64,000 bases of DNA from JADLHS01 sp039806955 (lineage in GTDB: Bacteria > Verrucomicrobiota > Verrucomicrobiia > Limisphaerales > JADLHS01). The position numbers and the translations under genes are program-made. Shown piece by piece: positions 17,796 to 26,231 of the stretch. Location: assembly GCA_039806955.1 (NCBI GenBank), contig JBDHQI010000023.1:1-64000 (forward strand). The letters run 5' to 3'. A model generated the notes under the pieces. The model searched no databases. It was not told the DNA's origin and was given only the letters and a program-made list of their open reading frames with translations. The number at the start of each line of letters is the position of its first letter. Position 1 is the first letter of the stretch.

Positions 17796-18164
17796 TCATC
17801 GCACCGCCACGACTTCCACCGCGTTGTTGGTTTTTCGCAGCGTGACCTGCAACGGCTCGTTGGTTTTGGATAGATGAAAACCCGTCGGCACCCGCACGAA
17901 GGGCAAATGGCTTGTGGTGGAGCCGCCGCGTTTGCTCCAAACCACAATCGCGCTGTTGTCCCCGATCTGCACGGTGTAGATTTGTTTGACCCCGTTAAAC
18001 GGCACGAATGATACGGTCAATTCCGTTTCCGGGGACAACGCCAGCGCCTTCGCACCCTGTTGCAAAGTTTCGGCGAGACGCACGCCATCATCGGTCAATC
18101 GCGAACAACCCGCGAATAAGAATCCCATCCCCACTGCGACCACCAAGATCAGCATTTTTTTCAT
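17796..18164 (-). CDS. Small lipoprotein of unknown function
   Basis: 122 residues. Hydrophobic signal with lipobox FAGC at about 17-20, then a ~100-residue domain (ELTVSFVPFNGVKQIYTVQIG... LQVTLRKTNNAVEVVAVR) predicted to be mainly beta. It is convergent with the isomerase-like gene (24-base gap) and divergent from YebC. No family recognised. Confidence 0.75.
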   Translation of the reverse strand: MKKMLILVVAVGMGFLFAGCSRLTDDGVRLAETLQQGAKALALSPETELTVSFVPFNGVKQIYTVQIGDNSAIVVWSKRGGSTTSHLPFVRVPTGFHLSKTNEPLQVTLRKTNNAVEVVAVR

Positions 18165-18330
18165 GGGCGCACCCTACGCGCCGCCGCCACCCACCGCGAA
18201 TTGATAAAAGCATCGGGTTATTGATGGAACCAATGATCCCTTCCCCGCTCCCATCCCGCGATTTGATGGCCGCGCAAATTCTCCCAACGGTTTTCTTGTC
18301 GGTCCGAACCGCTTTCGCTAGGTTTTGCCC

Positions 18331-19062
18331 ATGGGACGTCAGTGGTTACATGCCAAGCGTTTGGTCGCCGGTCTCAAGAAGGGACGCACGACCAGTAAAC
18401 TGGTTCGGGAAATTTCTGTTGCCGCCAAGATGGGCGGCTCCGACCCCAGCATGAACGCCCGTCTGGCTACTGCCGTCGAAAAAGCGAAAAAGGAGAGCGT
18501 CACCAAGGACGCCATCCAGCGCGCCATCAACAAGGGCGCGGGCATTGGCGGGGAAAAGCTCGTCATGGAACACGTCGTGTTCGAGGGCAAAGCCCCGCAC
18601 CACGTCCCGGTCATCGTCGAAGTTTACACCGACAACGTGAACCGCACCGCGCCCGAAATTCGGGTCCTGTTCAAAAAAGGCCAACTGGCCACCGCCGGCG
18701 CGAATAAGTTTTTGTTCGATCATGTCGGCCTCGTGGAGGCGTATCATCCCGAAGCCCAGACCGATCCCGAAGCCGCAGCCATCGAAGCCGGCGCCAACGA
18801 GGTTGAACCGCTCACACATGCACAGAATGACGACATTCCCGCCGGCGCAACGGGTGCGAAATTCATCTGCGAACGCACGGCGGTGGCCGAGGTGGCCAAG
18901 TGGTTGACCGCCAATGGCTGGACGGTGGTGACCAGTGAACTGGGCCACCTGCCCAAACAATTCCCCGAACTCACCGACGAGCAACGCGCCGAGGTGGGCG
19001 AATTTCTTCAAGCCTTGGACGATCACGACGACGTACACCGCGTTTGGGCGGCGATCAAATGA
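18331..19062 (+). CDS. YebC/PmpR-family regulatory protein
   Basis: 243 residues. It starts MGRQWLHAKR, then KLVREISVAAKMGG and NARLATAVEKAKKESVTKDAIQRAINKG, all highly conserved YebC blocks, plus FEGKAPHHVPVIVEVYTDNVNRTAPEIR. Recent work links YebC proteins to ribosome function at proline stretches, while older work describes DNA-binding regulators; sequence alone cannot tell which applies. The ATG at 18331 is preferred over an in-frame TTG 6 bases earlier. It overlaps the next gene by 4 bases (ATGA). Confidence 0.92.
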   Translation: MGRQWLHAKRLVAGLKKGRTTSKLVREISVAAKMGGSDPSMNARLATAVEKAKKESVTKDAIQRAINKGAGIGGEKLVMEHVVFEGKAPHHVPVIVEVYTDNVNRTAPEIRVLFKKGQLATAGANKFLFDHVGLVEAYHPEAQTDPEAAAIEAGANEVEPLTHAQNDDIPAGATGAKFICERTAVAEVAKWLTANGWTVVTSELGHLPKQFPELTDEQRAEVGEFLQALDDHDDVHRVWAAIK

Positions 19063-19880
19063 TCCGCACTGGACTGCTTGGACTTTCCTTTTGGGTGGTG
19101 GCGATGGCCGGTTGGGCACAGTTGGATGGGCCTGCCTCCACGGGCGTGAGCGCCTCGCTCATCCGTTTGTTCGGCACGAATCAGAATTTCACCGCGCAGG
19201 CCGAAATGCAAATGTTGGATCGTGCCAACCAGGAATGGCTCGGCGTCCCGATGCGTTTCGCGCGTGCCGGCAACAAAATCCGTGTGGAAGTGGATCTGGC
19301 CCAGATGCGGAACAAGCTGCACCCTGACGCCACCGCGCAAATGCGACCGCTCGGACTGGATCAAACTGTCAGCATCATCCGTCCGGAGACACGCACCAAC
19401 CTGATTTGTTTCCCCAAGTTGAAGGCCTGTCTGCAATTGCGGATGCCCGCCAACGAAGCGGACGCCTTCCTGAAACGCGCCCGGGTGGATCGCGCGAATC
19501 TCGGACGCGAAAAAATGCAAGGTTACCAATGCCTCAAACAGCGGGTAACCATCACTGACGCTTCGGGGCAGAAATCGGAGGCAACGGTCTGGGTCGCACC
19601 TGAGTTGCGGAATTTTCCCGTGTGCGTAGCAACGCGTGAAAAGGAAGGCGTGGTCATGATGCGGTTTCGTCAGGTGAAGTTTGACGCGGTGGACGCGGCG
19701 CAATTTGAGCCGCCCGCCGGATATGCCAGCTTCACGGATTTGCAAATGCTGATTGCCGGTCCGGGCACACAATACATGCGGGCCAATGGCACCAGCTTGA
19801 AATCAAGTTCGGTTGTCCAGACTCAGGTCCGGCCGCCCACCTCGCGTCCGACGACGGCTTCCCGCGCCCGTAAGAAATAA
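19059..19880 (+). CDS. Exported LolA/DUF4412-like protein
   Basis: 273 residues. A hydrophobic leader (about 3-22, ending MAGWAQ) precedes a predicted antiparallel beta domain with FTAQAEMQMLDRANQEW, LGVPMRFARAGNKIRVEVDL and GREKMQGYQCLKQRVTIT. This pattern is like periplasmic LolA-fold/DUF4412 proteins, which bind lipid-like ligands. The C-terminus is a Ser/Thr/Pro/Arg-rich tail. It is translationally coupled to yebC, an arrangement I would not have predicted. Function inferred only at the level of fold. Confidence 0.7.
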   Translation: MIRTGLLGLSFWVVAMAGWAQLDGPASTGVSASLIRLFGTNQNFTAQAEMQMLDRANQEWLGVPMRFARAGNKIRVEVDLAQMRNKLHPDATAQMRPLGLDQTVSIIRPETRTNLICFPKLKACLQLRMPANEADAFLKRARVDRANLGREKMQGYQCLKQRVTITDASGQKSEATVWVAPELRNFPVCVATREKEGVVMMRFRQVKFDAVDAAQFEPPAGYASFTDLQMLIAGPGTQYMRANGTSLKSSSVVQTQVRPPTSRPTTASRARKK

Positions 19881-19881
19881 A

Positions 19882-20436
19882 TCAGGCCCGCGTCTTTCGC
19901 CGATACCGCAAAATTTTGAACTCCGGCGTATCGCGAATTTCCTCCGCCAACTCGAAACGATCTTCAAACGGGGGAAAGAAAACATCGCCGGTCACCTCGC
20001 GCTTCACCAAGGTCAGCAATAACTCCGCGCAACGCGGCAGGGCCTGCTCATAAATCTGCGCGCCGCCGCAGATGAAAACCTGGCGTTGTCCGAGCGCGCC
20101 CCTCACCCCGTCCCTCTCCCCATCGGATGGGGAGAGGGTGGCGAAGCCGGGTGTGGGGGCATTCGCCCACGCGAGGAGTTCATTCAAGTCGCGCATGGTT
20201 CTCACGCCCGGATGCGAAAACCCCGAGCGGCTCAACACAATGGTTTCGCGATGGGGTAACGGCTTGCCGATGGATTCAAACGTCTTGCGCCCCATGACCA
20301 CGATGTGTCCGGTCGTCGTGGCTTTGAACCACTTGAAATCCTCCGGCAGATGCCACGGGATTTGGTTGCCGTTGCCAATGACGCGATTCCGCGACATGGC
20401 GGCAATGGCGGTCCAGATTAATGGCGGCGGCTTCAT
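19882..20436 (-). CDS. folA: Dihydrofolate reductase with an in-frame repeat insertion
   Basis: 184 residues, NADPH-dependent reduction of dihydrofolate. Visible: IWTAIAAMSRNRVIGNGNQIPWHLPEDFKWFK (substrate/Met20 region), VVMGRKTFESIGKPLPHR (cofactor site), VFICGGAQIYEQALP and the C-terminal TGDVFFPPF. The start at 20436 (MKPPPLIW) fits the family better than an ATG 30 bases upstream. Residues about 93-117 are extra compared with E. coli DHFR and are encoded by the palindromic repeat at 20093-20158, placed in the loop before the CGG motif. The fold should tolerate this. It lies convergent with the LolA-like gene, one base apart. Confidence 0.9.
   Translation of the reverse strand: MKPPPLIWTAIAAMSRNRVIGNGNQIPWHLPEDFKWFKATTTGHIVVMGRKTFESIGKPLPHRETIVLSRSGFSHPGVRTMRDLNELLAWANAPTPGFATLSPSDGERDGVRGALGQRQVFICGGAQIYEQALPRCAELLLTLVKREVTGDVFFPPFEDRFELAEEIRDTPEFKILRYRRKTRA
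20093..20158. repeat. Palindromic REP-like element inside folA
   Basis: A perfect 13-bp palindrome (20112-20124 with 20126-20138, one-base centre) of CCCTCTCCCC type has partly complementary outer arms (CCTCACCCCG ... CGGGTGTGGGG). Its length keeps the folA frame open. It resembles the common dispersed CTCACCCC/CTCTCCCC repeats of many bacterial genomes. Confidence 0.75.
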
Positions 20437-20535
20437 CAAAGTTGGGTCGGGCCGGATGGCAAACAACGCATTAGCCGTAACGCGCCAAAAGTCCCTGATC
20501 CATCACTGGTTGCGCTTCGGCGGGCGGCGTTGAAT

Positions 20536-21321
20536 CTACCGATATTCTTCCCACTCGGGTTCGTTGGCGAAAATCCAGCGGTAGTATTCGCGCTCCTTCA
20601 ACTTGGCGGCGGCGGCTTCGTCCACAATCACCGTGGCGCGCGGATGCAATTGCAGCGCGCTCGCTGTGACCATGCTGGTGATGGGGCCTTCCACGGCCTT
20701 TGCAATGATATCCGCCTTGGCTTCCCCGGTGGCGAGCAACAAGCAGCGACGCGCATCGAGAATCGTGCCCACCCCCATGGTGATGGCGCGGCGCGGCACG
20801 CGCGCTTCATTGCCGAAGAGCGGCGCGTTCTGCTTGATCGTTGCGGGCGCCAGCGCCTTCACCCGGGTGCGCGAACGCAGCGCCGAAAGCGGCTCGTTGA
20901 AACCAATGTGGCCCGACTTGCCGATGCCCAGCAGTTGCAGATCAATGCCGCCCGCCTTCTCGATGCTTTTTTCGTAATCGCGACATTCGGCGTCCAGGTC
21001 GGCGGCGCAGCCATCGGGCAGATGCGTGTTCTCCAGCTTGATGTTCACCGGATGGAACAGGCGTTCGTTCATGAAATGCCGGTATGAATTTTTATCTTCG
21101 GGCGCCAGGCCGACGTATTCGTCCAGATTGAACGTGCGCACCCTGGCGAAGCTTAACTTGCTCGTCTGGTGCAGGCGCACCAGGTGCCGGTAAACCGCTT
21201 CCATGGTGCTGCCCGTGGCCAGCCCGAGCACCGCGCGCAGGTTGGTGCGAATCTCGTTGGCGGTAATTTTAGCCACCAGCAGGGCGGCAGCGTCCGGGTC
21301 ACGTTGGATAATCAATTCCAT
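20536..21321 (-). CDS. nagB: Glucosamine-6-phosphate deaminase
   Basis: 261 residues. Converts glucosamine-6-phosphate to fructose-6-phosphate plus ammonia. Motifs: GLATGSTMEAVY (phosphate loop), FNLDEYVGLA (catalytic Asp, D72 of E. coli), LLGIGKSGHIGFNEP (His and Glu), SALRSRTRVKAL, TMGVGTILDA and LQLHP. In E. coli the dipeptide before GHI is N-D (D141); here it is K-S, so that Asp is replaced. Other bacterial lineages also vary here. The N-terminal MELIIQRD fits a full-length protein. Isolated from other nag genes. Confidence 0.9.
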   Translation of the reverse strand: MELIIQRDPDAAALLVAKITANEIRTNLRAVLGLATGSTMEAVYRHLVRLHQTSKLSFARVRTFNLDEYVGLAPEDKNSYRHFMNERLFHPVNIKLENTHLPDGCAADLDAECRDYEKSIEKAGGIDLQLLGIGKSGHIGFNEPLSALRSRTRVKALAPATIKQNAPLFGNEARVPRRAITMGVGTILDARRCLLLATGEAKADIIAKAVEGPITSMVTASALQLHPRATVIVDEAAAAKLKEREYYRWIFANEPEWEEYR

Positions 21322-21472
21322 CCGTCGAGCGTAGTAAATTTGCGCGCTTGAGGCACTAAGAATTGCGACCCAGCCGGACTCGCGGTAAGGTTCGCGTCAT
21401 GAATTGGAATTGGAGTCGAAAGGATGACGCGGTGGCCAGGCCCGAGGCTCGGGAGTCGGCCCGGAGATTTCA

Positions 21473-22414
21473 ATGAACACCCCTTCCGCGCACGAAATCC
21501 TGCAACGCTTAGCCACCAACATCGGCCGGGTGATGCAGGGGCAATCCGCCGCCACGCGCCAACTCCTGGCCGCGCTGGCCAGCAGCGGTCACGTTTTGCT
21601 GGAGGATTTTCCCGGCACAGGTAAAACCACGTTGGCCAAGGCGCTGGCGCGCTCGGTGGACGCCCAATTCAAGCGCGTCCAATTCACGCCGGACTTGTTG
21701 CCTTCCGACATTTTGGGCGTCTCGATTTTCAGCCAGCGCGACCAGCATTTCCATTTTCACGAAGGGCCCATCTTCACCAACATTTTGTTGGCGGACGAAA
21801 TCAACCGCGCTTCGCCCCGGACGCAATCCGCCCTGCTCGAAGCCATGGGCGAAAACCAGGTTAGTGTGGACGGCGAGCGACGCCATCTGGCCGAAGTATT
21901 TTTCGTGATTGCCACACAAAACCCGGTGGAGTTTCGCGGCACCTATCCGTTGCCCGAAGCACAAATGGACCGGTTCGCCATGCAGTTCACGCTCGGTTAC
22001 GTGCCGCCCGCGGACGAAGTGGCCGTGCTCACCGCTCAAGCCACCGGGCATCCGCTGGAAGCGCTCACCAGTTGCGCCACGTTAGCGGATTTGCTCATGG
22101 TCAAACGCGCCGCGCAAGCCATCCGGTTCAGTGAGGAATTGAAGCGTTACGTGGTGGATTTGGTGGGCGCAACCCGCACGGCCAACGGCGTGCAATTGGG
22201 CGCCAGCCCGCGCGCCTCGCTGGCGCTGATGAAAGCGGCGCAGGCGCTCGCCTTGTTTGACGGCCAGGATTTTGTGACGCCCGAACAGATTCAAGAACTG
22301 GCCGGGCCGGTGATCGCCCATCGGTTGGTGATGCAACCGCAGGCGCGCTTTTCAGGATTAACCGCGCGCGGCGTGGTGGCGGAGATCGTCAAGAAAATCA
22401 AAGTGCCGGCGTGA
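21473..22414 (+). CDS. MoxR-family AAA+ ATPase
   Basis: 313 residues. Walker A LEDFPGTGKTTLAKALA near 44-60, Walker B LADEINRASPRTQSALLEAM near 107, sensor 1 ATQNPVEFRGTYPLPEAQMDRF, then sensor 2 and a C-terminal lid (GASPRASLALMKAAQALA). MoxR proteins act as chaperones that mature metal enzymes or membrane complexes, normally with a von Willebrand A-domain partner. No vWA or DUF58 gene follows here: the next gene is a minus-strand membrane protein. The partner is therefore outside the window or the gene is orphan. Confidence 0.9.
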   Translation: MNTPSAHEILQRLATNIGRVMQGQSAATRQLLAALASSGHVLLEDFPGTGKTTLAKALARSVDAQFKRVQFTPDLLPSDILGVSIFSQRDQHFHFHEGPIFTNILLADEINRASPRTQSALLEAMGENQVSVDGERRHLAEVFFVIATQNPVEFRGTYPLPEAQMDRFAMQFTLGYVPPADEVAVLTAQATGHPLEALTSCATLADLLMVKRAAQAIRFSEELKRYVVDLVGATRTANGVQLGASPRASLALMKAAQALALFDGQDFVTPEQIQELAGPVIAHRLVMQPQARFSGLTARGVVAEIVKKIKVPA

Positions 22415-22475
22415 ACCGAACAACCAGGCTTGTCCGCTTCATCATCGCCACTCATGAGGCGCCGTCCGCAGCGAC

Positions 22476-22991
22476 TCAATTGTTCTCCGCCGCAGTACGG
22501 ATGACCGGTGTCGGGCCATTGCGAAATTCGCGATGTCGGATTTTTCCCCCGTTATCGGCGATGACCGCGCCGGCGAAGAGACTCGCCAGCCCAAGCAGCA
22601 GCACCACCCCGGCCGCAATCCGAAAATACTTCGGTCGTTTCCAACCAATCCCAATGGCGGCGGCGGCCACCAGGGCTGTCAGCAAGTAGGTGAACAACCA
22701 GCGATTCGCCAACTGTTCGTGATACCGCAAATAGGCCTGGCCGTCGTCATCGGACATGGCCATGACGCGATCCGCGCCACGGTCGCCGGAGCGTTTGACC
22801 GGCACCACTGACAGGGCCATCAGACCGACGAGCACCAACATCAAAAACAGGGACGCACGGGATTTGAAAAATAGCGCGAGGGTCAAGCCGAGCAGCGCCA
22901 CGAACAATCCGATGATGGGCAGATGATTGAGCAGCACATGCACGTATTCCGGCTGCTGCAGAGTTTTCAAAAATTCGTTCACGGAAAGCAA
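22476..22991 (-). CDS. Membrane protein, DUF2231-like
   Basis: 171 residues with four predicted TM helices (about 23-43, 47-64, 97-116, 122-142). The N-terminal YVHVLLNHLPIIGLFVALLG recalls the H-x-P of DUF2231 membrane proteins. A soluble loop (SGDRGADRVMAMSDDDGQ) separates the TM pairs. The preceding gene on the same strand (23040-23408) is a small exported Cys/His protein; the two are 48 bases apart and may form a unit. Function unknown. Confidence 0.65.
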   Translation of the reverse strand: MLSVNEFLKTLQQPEYVHVLLNHLPIIGLFVALLGLTLALFFKSRASLFLMLVLVGLMALSVVPVKRSGDRGADRVMAMSDDDGQAYLRYHEQLANRWLFTYLLTALVAAAAIGIGWKRPKYFRIAAGVVLLLGLASLFAGAVIADNGGKIRHREFRNGPTPVIRTAAENN

Positions 22992-23039
22992 ACGTCACCG
23001 ACGCTTTCGAAACGTCGGTGACGTCAGTTCAAGGTTGGA

Positions 23040-23408
23040 TCACTTTTGGATTTCGACGTTTTCGATCATTTTCATGCCATTGCGCTCCACCACCTTGCCC
23101 TTGAGGGTGACGGTTTTGGCAGCAAGCGGCGCGAGTTTATCGTTGATGGGTTTGTGTTCACCAATCACCAGATACAACTGGTTGTCAGCAGTCAGGATGC
23201 CCACGGGACCGCCGCCTTTGATGCAGCTTTGCGCGCAATCGGTGTGCTTCGCACCCTTCGCGCCGTGGTCGATGTAGCACATCAAGTCCACAATTTCGCC
23301 CTTGATGGTTTCGTCGGCAGCTTGCGCGGTGGACATCAATCCCCCGAGACTGCCGCAGGTGGCCAGGGCCAAAGCCACTCCCAACCATTTAGATGAATTT
23401 ATTTTCAT
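23040..23408 (-). CDS. Small exported protein with a Cys/His motif
   Basis: 122 residues. Signal peptide about 1-31 (cleavage near AQA). The mature part contains VDLMCYIDHGAKGAKHTDCAQSC (stretches of Cys, His, Cys, Cys), then a small beta domain (TVTLKGKVVERNGMKMIENVEI), consistent with an OB-like domain that binds a metal or haem. I recognise the motif as recurrent in PVC and Bacteroidota exported proteins but know no function. It precedes the DUF2231-like gene. Confidence 0.7.
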   Translation of the reverse strand: MKINSSKWLGVALALATCGSLGGLMSTAQAADETIKGEIVDLMCYIDHGAKGAKHTDCAQSCIKGGGPVGILTADNQLYLVIGEHKPINDKLAPLAAKTVTLKGKVVERNGMKMIENVEIQK

Positions 23409-23542
23409 AGTCTTCTCTCTCCAGCGGATTCAGCATAGTTCCACAAAGACAGCGTGTCTAATTAAACGACTTAGTCAAACTGTCTTATCTCAAGGCTGAA
23501 TCGCCATTCGGCGACACCCCCTGGCGCGAGCGAAAGGCCGGA

Positions 23543-24547
23543 TTATTTTGCCAGCCCCTGCGCGCGAAACCAGACAACTGCATCGGCAAGCGCCTGACGC
23601 GGTGGTGTTTGCGGCAGCCCCAGCTCACGAATGGCTTTGGCCGGATTGAAAAACATTTTGTATTTGGCCATGCGCACGCCGCCAAGCGGCGCTTTGGGTG
23701 GTCTGCCGGTGAGGGCCGAAACCGATTCAGCCACGTAAGCCGCGCCCAACGCGAGCGCATACGGAATGCGCGCGCGCGGCGCGGGCACGCCGGAGATCGC
23801 TTCCAACACCGCGAACGCTTCGCGCATGGTCCAATTGCCGTCGGCATTGCCGAGGATGTAACGCTCCCCAATCCGCCCCTTCTCCGCCGCCAGAATGTGC
23901 CCCACCGCCACGTCGCGGACATGCACCCAGTTCAACCCCGTATCAAGAAACGCGGGCATGGCGCGATTGAGAAAATCCACGATCACCTGGCCGGTGGGCG
24001 TTGGTTTGACGTCGCGCGGCCCGATGGGCGCACTCGGATTGACAATGATCACCGGCAGACCTTGGGCTGCCAGTTCGCGCGCCACTACTTCCGCCTGCCA
24101 CTTGGAACATTTGTAATGATTACTCATCTGCGCCGCGCTGACGGGCGTGGCTTCATCCGTGGGAACAATTTTACCCTCCCGAATTTGCGGCAACCCGATG
24201 CAGCCCACGGTGCTGGTGTACACGATGCGGGAACAACCCGCTTCCCCGGCAGCCTCAAGCACATTGCGCGTGCCGGTCACATTGGCCGCATACATCGGCG
24301 CGTAATCGCGCAGCCAGAGATGATAGCTCGCGGCCACGTGAAAACACCAATCACAGTCGCGCATCGCTTGTGTCAGCAACGCCCGATCCCCGAGGTCGCC
24401 CGTCACGGTTTCGAACGCGGCGCCCGCCAGCCCGCGCTGATCGCTGCCCGGACGCAGCAGCGCCCGGACCCGATGCCCGCGCGCCACCAGCTCATGCACC
24501 AGATTGGCGCCGACAAACCCTGATGCCCCGGTGATGAAACATTTCAT
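23543..24547 (-). CDS. NAD-dependent epimerase/reductase, HpnA-like
   Basis: 334 residues of the extended SDR family. Residues 1-20 carry MKCFITGASGFVGANLV (TGxxGxxG), the active site is NHYKCSKWQAE (YxxxK), and VYTSTVGCIGLP supplies the Ser region. WCFHVAASYHLWLRDYAPMYAANVTGTRNVL and NPSAPIGPRDVKPTPTG match hopanoid-associated sugar epimerase (HpnA) blocks. The start at 24547 is preferred because upstream in-frame sequence is intergenic repeat. No squalene or hopanoid gene is in the window, so the biological role is uncertain. Confidence 0.85.
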   Translation of the reverse strand: MKCFITGASGFVGANLVHELVARGHRVRALLRPGSDQRGLAGAAFETVTGDLGDRALLTQAMRDCDWCFHVAASYHLWLRDYAPMYAANVTGTRNVLEAAGEAGCSRIVYTSTVGCIGLPQIREGKIVPTDEATPVSAAQMSNHYKCSKWQAEVVARELAAQGLPVIIVNPSAPIGPRDVKPTPTGQVIVDFLNRAMPAFLDTGLNWVHVRDVAVGHILAAEKGRIGERYILGNADGNWTMREAFAVLEAISGVPAPRARIPYALALGAAYVAESVSALTGRPPKAPLGGVRMAKYKMFFNPAKAIRELGLPQTPPRQALADAVVWFRAQGLAK

Positions 24548-24977
24548 AACGCGGCCAAGTTGCCAAAGCTCCGTCGCCAAAGCGACGCCGCAATGCGCAC
24601 GGTTTTGCTGCGACCGGAGACAGTCATGCTTCCTTGAGTTTGAGGGAAACAGCCAATCTGACCATTCTGACCGGTTCTTGGGAGTGGCACGTTCCATCGC
24701 GTCCCTGTGAACCCCCTTGGAAGCAACCACCAGAATGATGGGGTTGGATAAATTTGGCCAGGTCCCCGAGGGAACGGCCCCTCCCCTGAAAGCAAAAGGC
24801 GAGGGGGCTGGTGAAGTTCACGAGGCGTGAACGCCCACCGCTGCGGGCGACGATCCGCCCTTATTTCCTATTCTCCTGCCGCTCCCGCCCCCCATCCCCT
24901 TCCCTCGGAATGGAATCCTGATCCGATTGCCGGGCGGTCAACCGCTCAGACCGGCGACGCCGTTCCAAGCTGTAATT
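24548..24977. other. Intergenic region with a small palindrome
   Basis: 430 bases between tandem minus-strand genes. A perfect GTTCACG/CGTGAAC palindrome lies at 24816-24832, beside short G/C-rich duplications. In-frame upstream extension of the epimerase gene reads as non-coding. No gene supported. Confidence 0.45.
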
Positions 24978-26147
24978 TCAAGCGGTCCGGACCTTGACCC
25001 ATTTGCCGGTGGCGGCGGATTTTTCCACCGCGTCCAATACCCGTTGATTTTGCACGCCGTCTTCGAAGGTGGGTTGCACCGGTTTGCCGTCCACGCACGC
25101 GTTCACAAAATCCACAACGGTATGAATGAAGGTGTGTTCGTAGCCGATAAGATGTCCCTCCGGCCACCAGTGCGCGCAATACGGATGCACCCCGCCTTTA
25201 GTGACGAGAATATCGTGAAAACCCTGGCGGTCGGGTGTATCGGCAGAATTGAAAAATTTGAGGCGATTCATGTCCTCGAAATCAAAATAGAGTGAGCCTT
25301 TGCTGCCGTTGATTTCAATCTCGATGTGGTTCTTCCGCCCCAAGGCCATGCGCGTGGCTTCCAGGTTGGCCAGGGCGCCATTGGCAAAGCGTCCGATGAA
25401 CAGCGACGCATCATCCACTGTCACTTTGCCAAGTTTGCCGGCGCCTTTGCCGCCCAAGCCCTGTTCTTTACCGGGAGCGGCGGGCAACGGTCGTTCCGTA
25501 ATAAATGTGTGCAGCAAGCCGTTCACCTCGGTGAATTCACCCACCAGATAGCGGCCGAGATCAAGGATGTGCGCATTGATGTCGCCATGCGCGCCGCTGC
25601 CGCTGACTTCTTTCTGCAAACGCCAAACGAGCGGGAATTGGGGATCGGCAGGCCAATCCTGGGCGTAGCGCGCGCGGAAATGGTAAATCTGCCCCAATGC
25701 GCCTTCCTGGATCATTTTCCGGGCCTGGGCGATGGCCGGGATGCGCCGATAATTATGGCACACCATGTGAACCACTTTGGCTTTTTGCACGGCGGCGAGC
25801 ATTTGCTCGGCCTGCTTGACCGTGAGCGCGAGCGGTTTTTCGCACAGGACGTGTTTGCCGTTCTGCGCCGCCGCGATGGCGATTTCCGCGTGGGAATCGT
25901 TCGGGGTGGTGATGTCCACGATGTCAATCAGCGGGTTTTCCACCACCTCGCGCCAATCGGCGGTGGCGTTCTGCCAGCCCAACTGGGCGCGGGCGGCCTG
26001 CACGCCGGCGGCGTTACGACCACAGATGGTGTGCATTTCCACGTTCGCCTTGAGCGGAAAGAAGCGCGGGGCTTGTCGCCAAGCGTTCGAATGTGCCTTG
26101 CCCATGAAGCGGTATCCAATCATTCCAACTCGTAAAGTTTTTGCCAT
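24978..26147 (-). CDS. Gfo/Idh/MocA-family oxidoreductase
   Basis: 389 residues. N-terminal Rossmann fold RVGMIGYRFMGKAHSNAW, then the family signature HVLCEKPLALTVKQAEQM (EKP), and the C-terminal barrel domain with HICNYRR-like MVCHNYRRIPAI and GDINAHILDLGRYLVGE. NAD(P)-dependent oxidation of a sugar or inositol is expected. The start is 26147 (MAKTLRVG); upstream in-frame codons lie in the leader shared with divergent lpxD. GKEQGLGGKGAGKLG is a low-complexity insertion in the C-terminal domain. Confidence 0.9.
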   Translation of the reverse strand: MAKTLRVGMIGYRFMGKAHSNAWRQAPRFFPLKANVEMHTICGRNAAGVQAARAQLGWQNATADWREVVENPLIDIVDITTPNDSHAEIAIAAAQNGKHVLCEKPLALTVKQAEQMLAAVQKAKVVHMVCHNYRRIPAIAQARKMIQEGALGQIYHFRARYAQDWPADPQFPLVWRLQKEVSGSGAHGDINAHILDLGRYLVGEFTEVNGLLHTFITERPLPAAPGKEQGLGGKGAGKLGKVTVDDASLFIGRFANGALANLEATRMALGRKNHIEIEINGSKGSLYFDFEDMNRLKFFNSADTPDRQGFHDILVTKGGVHPYCAHWWPEGHLIGYEHTFIHTVVDFVNACVDGKPVQPTFEDGVQNQRVLDAVEKSAATGKWVKVRTA

Positions 26148-26231
26148 AATCAAAGTAGGGGTTGAATTGCTGCCGGGCGTCTTTATAGTGACGAAAATTT
26201 TTCGAGTCAACGAACGACTTGCCTCTGAGCT

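Noticed and set aside
24624..24821. 65-residue minus-strand frame in the gap upstream of the epimerase
   Set aside because: Low-complexity, His/Gly/Gln-rich, no conserved features and inside a repeat-like region.
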